Source: an uncultured Holdemania sp.
GTDB lineage: Bacteria; Bacillota_I; Bacilli_A; Erysipelotrichales; Erysipelotrichaceae
Direction of reading: 5' to 3'
DNA: 63,285 bases
Assembly (NCBI GenBank): GCA_904395815.1
Contig: CAJFOC010000004.1
Location: 1 to 63,285 of the forward strand
The notes below the pieces were generated by a model. The model made no database searches and was not told the origin of the DNA. It saw only the letters and a list, made by a program, of their open reading frames with translations. Positions 44,266-54,005 of this stretch are shown here, piece by piece. Positions within the stretch are counted from its first letter, which is position 1. The number at the start of each line of letters is the position of its first letter. The translations under genes and the position numbers were made by a program.

Positions 44266-45435
44266 TTACAGCACTTCCATAAAACGCTGTCTGATCTGTT
44301 CGTTAGGATAGCGGTAACCCGCCAGCTCCTGTTTCATCTGCTGCAGCGCAGCCTTGCTGGACAGCGCATGGCACAGTCCTTCGCTGAGCGCCTGCTGATC
44401 GTTGGCGACAATCCAGCCATGGCAGGGCTCAAGAATCTGCTCGTGAACGCCGGCGACCTCCGTGGTCAATACCGGCGTCTGCGCCAGCAGCGATTCATTG
44501 ATCACCGTGGCAAATCCCTCGTACAGCGAAGGCAGAACAAACAGATCGCAGACATGAATATCCGCATAAGGGTTGGTCCGGTAGCCGAGAAAATGAACAT
44601 GGTCCAGCTGCCGGTCTTTTTTCATCTGCCGCAGCATCGCTTCCTGCTCCCCGCCCCCGATCAGATACAGCTCGTGAGTCAGGCCCCGCCGCATCGCTTC
44701 TTCATGCGCGATCAGCAGACGATCCGCCGCTTTCTGCGGATGAAAACGGATCACGCTGATCACATTCAGCTTCTGTGGATCAATCGGATCGAGATCCTCG
44801 CTTTTTCGCATTCCCCGGGTTACCTTTTCCGTGTTCATCAGATTGTGGATCGTGATGACCTCGCGAACACCGAACACCTTTTTGTAAGCCTCAGCTGCCT
44901 GATGGGAATCCGCGATGTTCAGATCGATTTTTTCCAGCACGCTGCGCATCAGACGCATGTGATTGGCGGAGTAGTTGCAGACGCTGTAGTCGGTCAGCAC
45001 CCAGTTGACCTTGCGGCGGCTGTCGCCGCAGGCGGTGAAGATCGTGCAGAAACCCTCCTTGGCCGCCACCTCGACATCATAGGTGGTATCCAGCATTTTT
45101 CTGCGCTCTTTGACGATACGACGACGGATCAGTCCGGTTTTCATCATCACCAACAGCCGCAGTTTGTTCATCAAAAGCCTCAGATCCTTTTTCTTCAGCA
45201 GCTCCTTCAGCGGACAATCTACCGTCCGGAAAAAGGAAGTACCGGCCAGCACCCGGACATCGGCCGGAATTTCCTTCAGCAGCGCGCCGGTCTTGTGCAG
45301 CACCAATAGATCGATATCGTACCGTTCCCGATCCAGATTGTTCATCAGCGTATTCAATACCCGGGCCACGCCGCCCATTTCCATCTCATCGTTGACAAAC
45401 AGAATCTTCCGTTTAATTTGACCCTGACCGGTCAT
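44266..45435 (-). CDS. Family-4 glycosyltransferase (GT-B)
   Basis: At 389 aa, the N-domain begins KRKILFVNDEMEMGGVARVL; the GT4 C-domain contains VIRFHPQKAADRL, LYLIGGGEQEA, GYRTNPY, LFVLPSLYEGFATVINES and the E-x7-E-type region near LAQTPVLTTEVAG. It is a retaining transferase using a nucleotide sugar. The start is set at ATG 45435, inside the 3' end of the preceding GT2 gene (23-nt overlap); a GGGAATCT sequence precedes it. The earlier in-frame Met (45465) lies deeper in the GT2 gene. Confidence 0.88.
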   Translation of the reverse strand: MTGQGQIKRKILFVNDEMEMGGVARVLNTLMNNLDRERYDIDLLVLHKTGALLKEIPADVRVLAGTSFFRTVDCPLKELLKKKDLRLLMNKLRLLVMMKTGLIRRRIVKERRKMLDTTYDVEVAAKEGFCTIFTACGDSRRKVNWVLTDYSVCNYSANHMRLMRSVLEKIDLNIADSHQAAEAYKKVFGVREVITIHNLMNTEKVTRGMRKSEDLDPIDPQKLNVISVIRFHPQKAADRLLIAHEEAMRRGLTHELYLIGGGEQEAMLRQMKKDRQLDHVHFLGYRTNPYADIHVCDLFVLPSLYEGFATVINESLLAQTPVLTTEVAGVHEQILEPCHGWIVANDQQALSEGLCHALSSKAALQQMKQELAGYRYPNEQIRQRFMEVL

Positions 45436-46399
45436 AGATTCCCAGCACCGCCTTCCATTGCCCATGATTCATCAGCTGAGCGATCAGCTTTTTCTTCCAT
45501 CCCCAGCTTCGATATACCGCGTCGTTCTGCCATTGCGGATACACCTGCCGCAGCCATTGCATATTCTGCGCCAGATAACCGGCCCGATCCTCACTGCGGT
45601 CAAAATCCTTAATCCGCAGAGTCGTCAGATCCAGTCCGTGAATGATGTAGCAGTGCTGCATTTCCGCAATCAGCTGCCGCTTCATTTCTTCATTATCGCA
45701 ATGCGCACGGATATCGTCAATCACCCGCTGAATCGCTTCATAAATATGAAAGATTTTCAAACTGGCGGAATGCGCGATGGATCCGCTGCGCTGATAATAC
45801 ACGTAATACGGTTCGTTCACCTTGACCATGCGCTGCGCCCGCATGCACAGCATCGGAACGGTCGCCAGATCTTCATACCACATGGCTTTGGGAAAACGCA
45901 CCTCATCAAACAGAGAGGCCGCGAACAGCTTGTTGCAGGCGCTGTTGTTGATACGGATCAGTTCGGGATGCTGCCTGAGCTGTCCCACCGTAAAATCCCC
46001 GCCGGACGCCAGATCCCGCCGCCCGTCATCATACAGATATTCCATATCGCAGACCGCTATCTGCGCCTCATGCTGCAGACACGCTTTCAATAGTCCTTCC
46101 ATCATCTGCGGCCGGATGAAGTCATCGCTGTCCACAAACGCCCAGTATTCCCCTTCGGCATAGCGCATGGCGTAATTGCGGGCGTCGCTGAGCCCGCCGT
46201 TGGGTTTATGCAATACGACGATGCGGGCATCACGGCTGGCCCATTGTTCCGCCAGTCTGCCGGAGCCGTCGGTCGAACCGTCATCCACCAGAAGAATCTG
46301 AAGATTCGTATAGGTCTGATTCACCACCGACTGCAGGCAGCGGTCAAGATAGCGTTCCACGTTGTATACCGGAATCACCACACTGATTTTCTGATTCAT
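45413..46399 (-). CDS. Family-2 glycosyltransferase (GT-A), first gene of the long unit
   Basis: At 328 aa it has ISVVIPVYNVERYLDRCL, DDGSTDGSG, FVDSDDFIRPQ (DxD) near 92 and WYEDLATVP near 170. The start is ambiguous: ATG 46399 with GGTGAT just upstream, or GTG 46408 three codons earlier. A -10 box TATACT lies only ~15-20 nt upstream, so the leader is very short. The gene heads a seven-gene unit reaching 36736. Confidence 0.88.
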   Translation of the reverse strand: MNQKISVVIPVYNVERYLDRCLQSVVNQTYTNLQILLVDDGSTDGSGRLAEQWASRDARIVVLHKPNGGLSDARNYAMRYAEGEYWAFVDSDDFIRPQMMEGLLKACLQHEAQIAVCDMEYLYDDGRRDLASGGDFTVGQLRQHPELIRINNSACNKLFAASLFDEVRFPKAMWYEDLATVPMLCMRAQRMVKVNEPYYVYYQRSGSIAHSASLKIFHIYEAIQRVIDDIRAHCDNEEMKRQLIAEMQHCYIIHGLDLTTLRIKDFDRSEDRAGYLAQNMQWLRQVYPQWQNDAVYRSWGWKKKLIAQLMNHGQWKAVLGIYDRSGSN

Positions 46400-46413
46400 T
46401 GAAATCACCGTGT

Positions 46414-46443
46414 ATAGTATAGCAGAAAAGCGGGAGAATGAAA
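46414..46443 (-). promoter_or_regulatory. Promoter of the long glycosyltransferase unit
   Basis: On the minus strand TTTTCA, a 17-bp spacer and TATACT precede the GT2 gene at 46399. The -35 matches four of six consensus bases. Positions are approximate to 2-3 nt. Confidence 0.55.
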
Positions 46444-46489
46444 AAGTTTTACCAATAACAAAAATGTCACAATTCTTCTTATCGGCTGC

Positions 46490-47511
46490 CTACCACCACT
46501 GCATCAGCATCCGCAGGCGATAATACCATTGAGGGTTGTGCGTCATCAGGTTGGTCTGATCCGGGGCAAAAAACAACAGACCGTTCAATACGATCGTAAT
46601 CATTCCCAGTGTCAGCAGGATCAGTCCTGTCCGCCGCAAACGTTCCGGGTTCTTCGCCATCCGCTCTGTCACAGCCAGCAGAATCCAGACCGCCGGAAGA
46701 AAAAAAACAAGGCAAAATCGGCAAAATAGTGCTGCAGAATCCCGGCCATCTGCGTATCGAGAATCACGACAATCACCCCGCTGACCAGAAGAATCCGACA
46801 CATCCACAGAAAGCGGCGATCCTGAAACCAGGATTTCAGCCAGACCAGAGCAGCATTCACCCACAGAATCCAGTTCGTTCCCAGCAATCCGCCATAAGTC
46901 ATCTCACGGATGGTCATCCCCAGATAAGATGTGGAAAAGGAAGCCGGCTGCAGGAACGGAAATACCGGCTGCCATAGCCTGCCGGCCACTTGCCTTCAGG
47001 CGATACGCTGCCGGATTGCGGAAAAGAGCAATCAGGCACAACAGCGTCAACATCGCTGCCGTCCGAATCATGGAAAAGTGAAATGGCACAGGAGCGTTGA
47101 AGGCAATGTTGCCAATTGCCAGCTGAGCGTAGTCCGTAAATGAAAATTCAAGCCGGATCGCTTGAATTTTCCCGGCCGCATGCAGGCGCAGAAACTGAGA
47201 AGCTGGCTGAGAAGGAATCAGTTCAGCCGTTCCTGCTTCATAATAATCCGCACAGGATAGGCGCTGACCCAATCCTGATTCAGGCATTGTAAATCAATAC
47301 GAATGTTGTCCACCTGCTGATCAATCTGATCGATGATGATGGCCTGATCCTGCTCGGCAACTGCGGTGACTGTCCCGTCTTCATTTCGGTAAAAACCGCT
47401 GTCAAAAGAAATCACCGGCGATGCTGTCAGCGGCTGAAACAGCCGCGATTCCCATCCGCGGTAATTCATCACAAAAATTTCTGCCAGACAGCTGATCAGC
47501 AGACAGATCAC
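46490..47511 (-). pseudogene. Decayed multi-spanning membrane protein gene
   Basis: A continuous protein signal runs leftward but jumps frame at least three times. It begins CLLISCLAEIFVMNYRGW near 47500, shifts near 47235 (to TAELIPSQPASQFLRLH), shifts again near 46975 (to PFLQPASFSTSYLGMT) and again in an A8 run at 46700-46707 (to LPAVWILLAVTERM). It ends LMTHNPQWYYRLRMLMQWW near 46490. The pieces give about six helices plus one loop. No proper start is visible; frame-compatible sequence upstream of 47511 hits a stop. Three shifts in ~800 bp argue for decay, not sequencing error. It is probably a lost GT-C or flippase-like gene of the locus. Confidence 0.65.
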
Positions 47512-47667
47512 TGCTGTTTTCCCTGTTTTTTCATTTTTCCAACCCCTGTGTTTCCCTATTGCTTTCTCATCATACCATTTTCGTACACCGTTATGTATAC
47601 ATTACCGCAGAAAAACGGCATGAAATCAGAAAAGGATCGTCAATTCAAATCCGTCGGTTTCCAGTTA

Positions 47668-47676
47668 TGATAAAAT
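47668..47676 (+). promoter_or_regulatory. Extended -10 promoter of the epimerase/reductase gene
   Basis: TGA-TAAAAT (47668-47676) lies 27 nt before the ATG. TTCAAA at 47644 could be a -35 with an overlapping TATGAT. Otherwise 47512-47703 is AT-rich with no gene. Confidence 0.5.
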
Positions 47677-47703
47677 AGAAAACAAGCAATGGAGGAATAG
47701 GAT

Positions 47704-48771
47704 ATGATACTCGACTCAGATTTCATGGAACTCACTGACAACAATCCTGATCTCGAAATTCTCAGAAACAAGACCATCATGATCACCGGAGCAACGGGAA
47801 TGCTGGCGCGGTATCTGACCGAATTTTTCCTTTATCTCAACCGGCTGCATTTCCATCTCCATCTGATCCTGATCGTCCGCAATGAACAAAAAGCGCGCCG
47901 GCTTTTCAATGGGAAGCTGAACGATCAGGTAGAATTGCTGGTTTCCGATCTGACCACCCCGCTTTTCTGCAATAAAAAAGTGGATCTTCTGATCCACGCC
48001 GCTTCGCTGGCCGATCCCCAGTATTATCGGAGAAAACCGGTAGACGTTCTGCTCCCCAACACGCTGGGAACCTATTACTGTCTGGAACTGGCCCGCCGTG
48101 TCGGCACAGAGCAGGTGCTCTTTTTTTCCAGTGCCGAAATCTACGGATCGCTCAATGGAGAAGGACCGATTTGCGAAAACATTTCAGGATCACTGGATCC
48201 GCTGGATCTTCGCAGCTGCTACAGCGAAAGCAAGCGGATGGGAGAAACGCTGTGCGCCGCCTATGCCAGACAATACGGTATCCGCACTTTATGTCTGAGA
48301 ATCTTTCACACCTATGGGCCAACCATGAACCTCGAACAGGATCAGCGTGTCTTCAGCGAATTCCTTCGAACCATACTGGAAAGCAATCAAATCGTGATGA
48401 AATCCTCCGGTCAGGCAAAGCGGGCATTCTGTTATGCTTTGGATATGGTTTCCGCCTGCCTGGCCGTGATCAATCGAGGTCAGAGCGCCGAAGCCTACAA
48501 CCTTGCCAATGATGAAGCCTTTGTTTCGATCCGCGAACTGGCCGAAACCTTGATCCGAACTTTTCCTGAGCGCAGAATTCAGCTGATTGAAGCTGAACGC
48601 GACGGTCTTTCGGATTATGTGGAAAATCAAACCACCACCTACCGGACCGTTTCCACCGCTAAGCTTCGCACTCTTGGCTGGTATCCCCGCATTTCTCTTG
48701 AGGAAGGCTTCCGCCGGACGCTGCATTTTCTGCAGCAGCAACAGAAGAAACCGACGGCCGGTCAAAATTGA
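47704..48771 (+). CDS. NAD-dependent sugar epimerase/dehydratase/reductase
   Basis: At 355 aa it is an extended SDR: ITGATGMLARYLTEF (~27-41), SSAEIYG, Y-S-E-S-K for catalysis, RIFHTYGPTM and GQAKRAFCYALDM. It is the only plus-strand gene inside the glycan region and sits beside the CDP-sugar unit. A C4 reductase or epimerase completing the CDP-dideoxyhexose pathway (the YerF or RfbJ step) is a reasonable proposal; a UDP-glucuronate decarboxylase-like role is an alternative. TGGAGGAATAGGAT precedes the ATG. Its last 113 nt overlap the minus-strand glycosyltransferase gene tail to tail. Confidence 0.78.
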   Translation: MILDSDFMELTDNNPDLEILRNKTIMITGATGMLARYLTEFFLYLNRLHFHLHLILIVRNEQKARRLFNGKLNDQVELLVSDLTTPLFCNKKVDLLIHAASLADPQYYRRKPVDVLLPNTLGTYYCLELARRVGTEQVLFFSSAEIYGSLNGEGPICENISGSLDPLDLRSCYSESKRMGETLCAAYARQYGIRTLCLRIFHTYGPTMNLEQDQRVFSEFLRTILESNQIVMKSSGQAKRAFCYALDMVSACLAVINRGQSAEAYNLANDEAFVSIRELAETLIRTFPERRIQLIEAERDGLSDYVENQTTTYRTVSTAKLRTLGWYPRISLEEGFRRTLHFLQQQQKKPTAGQN

Positions 48772-49693
48772 TCCGCTCCGCCTCCACGACCAGCGGCCGG
48801 TTCATAAGACGCTTATTCATCGCAATGATGTATTCTCCAATCAGGCCGATAAAAAACAACTGCAGCGAACCAAACACGAAAACGCCCAGCAGGATAGGCG
48901 CCTGCCCCATCGGAAAGGTATACCAGTTCACCAGCTTCAATACAAGATAAATCAGCGCCACCACCAGACTGAGAATGGAACAGATAAATCCCACAAAGAC
49001 AGCGACACGAAGGCCGATTTTGGTGTAGGAAGTAAAGCTCAGCATAGCCAGATCATATAACCGGTAGAAATTGTTTTTTGTTTTTCCGGCGCGGCGTTTT
49101 GGCTGAGTATAGGGAATTTCCTTGCGGTCCGGTCCCAGCTCCGCGACGATTCCGCGCAGAAACGGCGTCGGATCATGCAGCTGACGCAGCGTCGCGATAA
49201 AACTGGCGTCATAAAGGCCAAAACCGGTGAAATGTTCAATCTGTTCAAAATCGGAAAACTTGTTCAGCAATCGATAATACAGACTTCTCAGCGCATACAT
49301 CAGCCGGCTTTCCCGGCTGGTTGTCTTTCTGCCGATGACAATCCGATATCCTTTTTCCCATTCCCGGACAAACTGCGGCAACAGTTCAATCGGATCCTGA
49401 AAATCAGCACAGACTAAAATAGCGCAATCCCCCGTGCAGGACAGAAGACCGTGAAAGGGGGAATTGGCCTGTCCAAAATTCTTCGTGTTGAAAATGGCCT
49501 TGATTTTGGGATTGCTCGCGCAGAGCTCGCGAATGATCTGCTGGCTGCGGTCCTTAGAATGATTGTCAATGAATAACAGCTCCAGATCATATTGCGGACA
49601 CTCCCGGGCCATCGTGCTCAGAATCTGTTCTGTCAGCGGTCTGATGTTTTCCTCTTCGTTATACGTCGGTACGACGATACTGATCTTTTTCAT
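48659..49693 (-). CDS. Polyprenyl-phosphate glycosyltransferase (CsbB/GtrB-like GT2)
   Basis: At 344 aa, the GT-A domain contains SIVVPTYNEEENI, FIDNHSKDRS, CADFQDPIEL and GRKTTSRESR. Two membrane helices follow (~228-250, 264-290), then IAMNKRLMNRPLV. The last ~35 residues are a polar tail without family resemblance, encoded antisense to the epimerase 3' end. It begins inside the YfhO gene (35-nt overlap). In Bacillus subtilis and Listeria, CsbB-type enzymes load a sugar on undecaprenyl phosphate and YfhO-type proteins transfer it to teichoic acid, so this pair is a likely decoration module. GGGGAGAAACAAC precedes the ATG. Confidence 0.88.
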   Translation of the reverse strand: MKKISIVVPTYNEEENIRPLTEQILSTMARECPQYDLELLFIDNHSKDRSQQIIRELCASNPKIKAIFNTKNFGQANSPFHGLLSCTGDCAILVCADFQDPIELLPQFVREWEKGYRIVIGRKTTSRESRLMYALRSLYYRLLNKFSDFEQIEHFTGFGLYDASFIATLRQLHDPTPFLRGIVAELGPDRKEIPYTQPKRRAGKTKNNFYRLYDLAMLSFTSYTKIGLRVAVFVGFICSILSLVVALIYLVLKLVNWYTFPMGQAPILLGVFVFGSLQLFFIGLIGEYIIAMNKRLMNRPLVVEAERINFDRPSVSSVAAAENAASGGSLPQEKCGDTSQECEA

Positions 49694-52283
49694 GTTGTTT
49701 CTCCCCTTGCCCTGATGTTCGTCTTTGTTTTCTGATACCGGTGATCCAGAGAACCGCCGCGCCGATCACTGAAATTACACTGACACCCATTCCTGCCGAA
49801 AGCCCCACAGGAGTAAATTTCATCATAATCTGATGGCTCCCCGGCGTCAATGAAAAACCGATAAACGCTTCGTTGACTTCCTGAACCACCATCGCCTCTC
49901 CATCACAGAAAACCTCCCAGCCCGGATTGTAGGGAATGGTTGTCGCAGCCCAGCATTCTTCCTCTACGGTAATTCGGGCCGTGATGGTTTCTCCCTGTAT
50001 CTGCACCTCTTCAAAATGAGGCTGCCGCTGAAGCTGATCAAACAGTTCTTCCAACGTTGTTTCCGACAGCCAGTACACGTCGACCGGAATGTATTCAGCT
50101 TCAAAATTCATATTGCGGCAATAAATATAAACCTCATCCACCGGCATGTCCACCTTGATGGCTGTATAGCCGTATTCATACGCTTCATGATACGCCACCG
50201 GCTGACCGTCGCGATAGAATTCATAAGCAACGATACCGTACGGATTGGTCTGACTGTAATCTACAAACAGGTAACCCTCTCCTTCCTGGTTCAGCGCAAA
50301 CCCATCGTTGACCAGGTTGTCCGCCAGCTTCGGCATTTGCCGCAGCCAGTCTGAGGATACCGTGGTCTGTCCCTGCGGCACCACGATGCCGTTGAGCATG
50401 ATCAGCTCCTCCATGACCTTGCCCTGCCCCTCAAGCTCCCTGTCGCTGATCAGCCGCGAAGTCGCATATCCCAGCGATTGATCCAGCGAATTGCGGTAAA
50501 TGGTCCTGCCGTTCACTTCCGCAACCGGTGTGAAATTCAGCGGCAGCATGCCGCTTTGATCCTCTGTGAAATCCACATAGTATTTCATTCCGTTCAAGGA
50601 TTTGATCAGAAATTTCGATGGACTGTAGCCGAGAAACCAGCTGTCGGTAAATCGGTTATCCAGAATGGAGCGCGTCTGGTGATTGTAGACATTGAAGTAA
50701 GAAGTGAAACTGTAGAAATGCTGCGCAATCGGAACGTTGTAGGCGTAGCTTTTGTCATCCGCCACATCAATCCGGTAAAATCCCGGATCCTGCTGTTCAA
50801 TCCAGTCTGATACGGTGGAATCAAAAAGACGCTGACGGTAAGTTTCCCACTCCTCAGCACCGGCAATCAGACTGTGACTGCCGTTAAAGGTACGCAGGGT
50901 CAGACAGAATACCGCTTCCAGGCAAACCGCCCCGGCCAGCGCCACGGTGGAACCACGCCGCCATGGTAATAACAGCGCCATCGTATCTGCGGCAACCAGA
51001 AAAACCAGCGCCGCCAGAGCAATCCGGATCACCTGCTGATTGGTCTGCGTCGTCCAGTTTCCTTTCAGGCTCAGCCAGCTAACCTCCGCCAGAATCAATA
51101 TTAAACCAATCCCGGAAATCACCAGCAGCCGCCGGTCCAGCTGCTGTCTTTCATGAAGAATCAGCGTCAGAACCATCACATTCCACACGACGGTATAAAA
51201 ACTCCAGCGAATCGATGTATTGCCGTTAAACAGAAAATAAAACAGCGGAAACAGAAGCATGGCGTACAGGAAGATTCCCGTCACGCTCAGCACGCGTTTT
51301 TTATGAAAGCGGATCTTCAGCCACTGCGGCAATAACAGAACAAACAGAATAAAAGAATAATTGTATACAGCATACACCCGGTTATCGAGTTTTAAAAATG
51401 GCGAACTGTAGATGTTGTAGTCAAAATCGTTGATCACCGGAGAAAGCAGGGAAGTCAGCACCCGGATCAGATCCTGTCCCCATAACGGCGTAAGCAAAGA
51501 GCCCGTCTGACTTCCAATGCGATTGGTGGATAACAGCATCAGCCCTGCCGGCAACAGGGCAAACATTGCCATTCCCACTCCCAGAGCGTAATATCCCAAT
51601 GCCCTGAAAAACGTGGTCATGAAAAAACGCAGCGTGCAGTGCTCCGTCTTCATTAACAGCCGGCAGCTCATGTATATCAGCAAAAGCCAGCTGAACATGT
51701 ACAGAATGTAAGGACTGAGGATGGCCGAAAGCGCAACGATGATTGAAAAACCCAGCTTTTTCCGGCCTTCCAGCATCTCTTCGGCAAAAAACAGCAGCAA
51801 GGCAAGATACAGATAGGCATCCAGAAAATAGCTGAAATGCAGCCAGTACATGGCCCAGCCGGAAAATGTATAAACCAAAGAGCCAATCCAGCGCGCCCTG
51901 TTGCTGACCCCCAGTTTCCCCAACCAGGCCCAGGCGCTGGTCGCAATCAGAAAAAAGCGCAGCACATCGATGACCGGAATGAAATAGGGAATCCATTGCG
52001 TGGAGGGTAACAGAAGATTCAGATAAAAGGAAGGAGAACCGAGAATCGTATAATAATAGACAAGATTGCTGGCGCCAAAACCGATCGAGTGATTCCACAG
52101 CACAAATTCTCCCTCTTTCAGCTGCGTATACAGATCCACCATATAGGGAATCAGCGCCTCGGTCTGATCTCCCCAGAAAACCAGAACCCCATCATGCACG
52201 ATGAAAACAAAACCATAATACAGGATCAGAATGACGGCGACGCTGATCCACAGCGGACAGAGACTTTTTATTCTTGCCTTCAT
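49659..52283 (-). CDS. YfhO-family GT-C membrane protein, 874 aa
   Basis: It has about 13 helices in residues 10-440, then a ~390-residue extracytoplasmic domain and a last helix (~835-855, MGVSVISVIGAAVLWITG). Family marks are FWGDQTEALIPYMVDL near 36, GFGASNLVYYY, FSGWAMYWLHFSYF and the C-terminal PYNPGWEVFCDGE. YfhO proteins transfer a sugar from undecaprenyl phosphate to a wall polymer. It is immediately followed by a CsbB-like gene, and starts within an ATGA overlap with the thiamine-diphosphate enzyme gene. It is longer than, and only distantly similar to, the 776-aa YfhO pair downstream. Confidence 0.88.
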   Translation of the reverse strand: MKARIKSLCPLWISVAVILILYYGFVFIVHDGVLVFWGDQTEALIPYMVDLYTQLKEGEFVLWNHSIGFGASNLVYYYTILGSPSFYLNLLLPSTQWIPYFIPVIDVLRFFLIATSAWAWLGKLGVSNRARWIGSLVYTFSGWAMYWLHFSYFLDAYLYLALLLFFAEEMLEGRKKLGFSIIVALSAILSPYILYMFSWLLLIYMSCRLLMKTEHCTLRFFMTTFFRALGYYALGVGMAMFALLPAGLMLLSTNRIGSQTGSLLTPLWGQDLIRVLTSLLSPVINDFDYNIYSSPFLKLDNRVYAVYNYSFILFVLLLPQWLKIRFHKKRVLSVTGIFLYAMLLFPLFYFLFNGNTSIRWSFYTVVWNVMVLTLILHERQQLDRRLLVISGIGLILILAEVSWLSLKGNWTTQTNQQVIRIALAALVFLVAADTMALLLPWRRGSTVALAGAVCLEAVFCLTLRTFNGSHSLIAGAEEWETYRQRLFDSTVSDWIEQQDPGFYRIDVADDKSYAYNVPIAQHFYSFTSYFNVYNHQTRSILDNRFTDSWFLGYSPSKFLIKSLNGMKYYVDFTEDQSGMLPLNFTPVAEVNGRTIYRNSLDQSLGYATSRLISDRELEGQGKVMEELIMLNGIVVPQGQTTVSSDWLRQMPKLADNLVNDGFALNQEGEGYLFVDYSQTNPYGIVAYEFYRDGQPVAYHEAYEYGYTAIKVDMPVDEVYIYCRNMNFEAEYIPVDVYWLSETTLEELFDQLQRQPHFEEVQIQGETITARITVEEECWAATTIPYNPGWEVFCDGEAMVVQEVNEAFIGFSLTPGSHQIMMKFTPVGLSAGMGVSVISVIGAAVLWITGIRKQRRTSGQGEKQHEKDQYRRTDV

Positions 52284-53977
52284 AATTCCATCAGCTTTCT
52301 GTACAGTTTTCGATCCAGCGGCGGTTCCTGGTCTGTTCCCGGTTTTCCTACAGCCAGCTTGGGCTGCACCAGCGTCTGTTCCGGCAGCACAATTTCAATC
52401 AGCGCAGGCCCCTCTTCCTTCATCCACTGTTCCAGCGGTTCATACTGTTTTTCAAGCCGGTGATAGGGAATGTGATAGGCGGCCGCTATCTTTTCCAGAT
52501 CGCAGCTGAAATACCCGCTTTGAGATAGCGTCTGAACATACCGGCAGTCAAAATACATCTGCTGAAAATGACGGATCATTCCCAGCGCACGGTTGTTATA
52601 GACAAAAATCTTCACCGGCAGACGGTATGCGGAAATCAGCTGCAATTCCTGCAGGTTCATCTGAAAACCGCCGTCGCCGCAAAAGCAGAATACCGGCTTG
52701 CGCCGGGCATACCAGGCGCCGATCGCAGCCGGAAGAGAATAGCCCATCGCGCCATGGCCGCCCGAAAACAAAAGCGTCTGCCCCTTTTTGACTTCAAACG
52801 ACTGGGCTACCCAGACCTGATTCTGTCCGACATCCGTCGTAATGACGGCCTCAGAGGGCACCAGCCGGCTGATCTGCGCCGTAATCTGATTGGGCAGCAG
52901 ATCGTCGATGCCTTCCAGCTGAGAGCGGAGCTTCTCGCAATGCTCAATCCAGTCCGGACACCGCAGTTCGCCAAGAAGCCCGCCAAGCCAGTCCACCGCC
53001 TGATTCAGATCCATCCGCAGATCCAGTTCTCCTTCTTTGATCGAATGCGTCAGCTCGTTGTCGTCAATGTCCACCCGGATCAGCCGGGCATGCGGCGCAA
53101 AATCCTGCAGCCGGGCGCCGGTCTGCCGAACATCAAGACGGCTGCCCAGCGTAATCAGCACATCGCACTGACTGACGATGAAATTCGCACAGCGGTCCCC
53201 ATACGCGCCCAGAAAGCCGAAATTCATCGGATGGGCGGAAGGCAGCAGATCCACCGCGATCATGCTGGTGATAACCGGGATCCGCAGCGATGTCATCCAT
53301 TGCGCCCATTTTTCGGCTGCGCCGCTTTGCCGCAAACCGGCGCCGGCAAGAATGCAGGGACGCTGGGCACAACGGATCCACTGTTCCGTCTGGCGGCGCT
53401 GCTGCGAAGAAATCTCAGCCGGCTTACAGAGAGGTTCATCATTCAGCACATAATCCACCTGCGAGCGCTGAATATCCATCGGGATATCCAGCAATACCGG
53501 GCCGCAGCGCCCTTCCATGGCCATGTGATAGGCATGATTCAGCTTGGGCATCAGCTGTTGAGGGGTTTCCACCTGATCGCAGTATTTGGTCACCGGTCTG
53601 ACCATGCTGACAATGTCCGTTTCCTGGAATCCTTTCTGCCTGACCAAAAGTCCTTTGCCATTTTCATAGGTATTGACCTGACCGGTAATGAAAATGACCG
53701 GAATGCTGTCAAAATAAGCGTTGCAGATTCCTGTTATCAGATTCGTCGCTCCCGGTCCGCTGGTCGCATAGGCTACTCCCGGTTTCAGGGCAGCCTGCGC
53801 ATACCCGCAGGCCGCGAAGGAAGCTCCCTGTTCATGATAGGTCAGATGCGCTTCGATCTCCCCTTTGCGCCGGTCCAGCGAATCCATCAGATGCGTAACC
53901 ATGCCTCCCGGATAGCCAAAGACATCGGTGATGTTTCTGTCAATCAGAAACTGCACGATGGCGTCGGATGCTTTCAT
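52280..53977 (-). CDS. Thiamine-diphosphate enzyme, acetolactate-synthase fold (YerE-like sugar-branching candidate)
   Basis: At 565 aa it has an N-terminal ThDP domain with the catalytic Glu in YHEQGASFAACGYAQ, a central FAD/Rossmann-type domain, and a C-terminal GDG...NN metal/ThDP site (CGDGGFQMN...YNN). The acetolactate synthase fold is certain. It sits directly after rfbF-rfbG-rfbH, with no ilvN partner, so branched amino-acid synthesis is unlikely. In Yersinia pseudotuberculosis O:VI the similar YerE (about the same length) adds a two-carbon unit from pyruvate to CDP-3,6-dideoxy-4-ketoglucose, giving yersiniose. The start ATG 53977 follows GGGGGGATAAC; an earlier in-frame Met has no site. 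Confidence 0.8.
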   Translation of the reverse strand: MKASDAIVQFLIDRNITDVFGYPGGMVTHLMDSLDRRKGEIEAHLTYHEQGASFAACGYAQAALKPGVAYATSGPGATNLITGICNAYFDSIPVIFITGQVNTYENGKGLLVRQKGFQETDIVSMVRPVTKYCDQVETPQQLMPKLNHAYHMAMEGRCGPVLLDIPMDIQRSQVDYVLNDEPLCKPAEISSQQRRQTEQWIRCAQRPCILAGAGLRQSGAAEKWAQWMTSLRIPVITSMIAVDLLPSAHPMNFGFLGAYGDRCANFIVSQCDVLITLGSRLDVRQTGARLQDFAPHARLIRVDIDDNELTHSIKEGELDLRMDLNQAVDWLGGLLGELRCPDWIEHCEKLRSQLEGIDDLLPNQITAQISRLVPSEAVITTDVGQNQVWVAQSFEVKKGQTLLFSGGHGAMGYSLPAAIGAWYARRKPVFCFCGDGGFQMNLQELQLISAYRLPVKIFVYNNRALGMIRHFQQMYFDCRYVQTLSQSGYFSCDLEKIAAAYHIPYHRLEKQYEPLEQWMKEEGPALIEIVLPEQTLVQPKLAVGKPGTDQEPPLDRKLYRKLMEL

Positions 53978-54005
53978 GTTATCCCCCCCTGTTGCTGCGG
54001 CAGAT

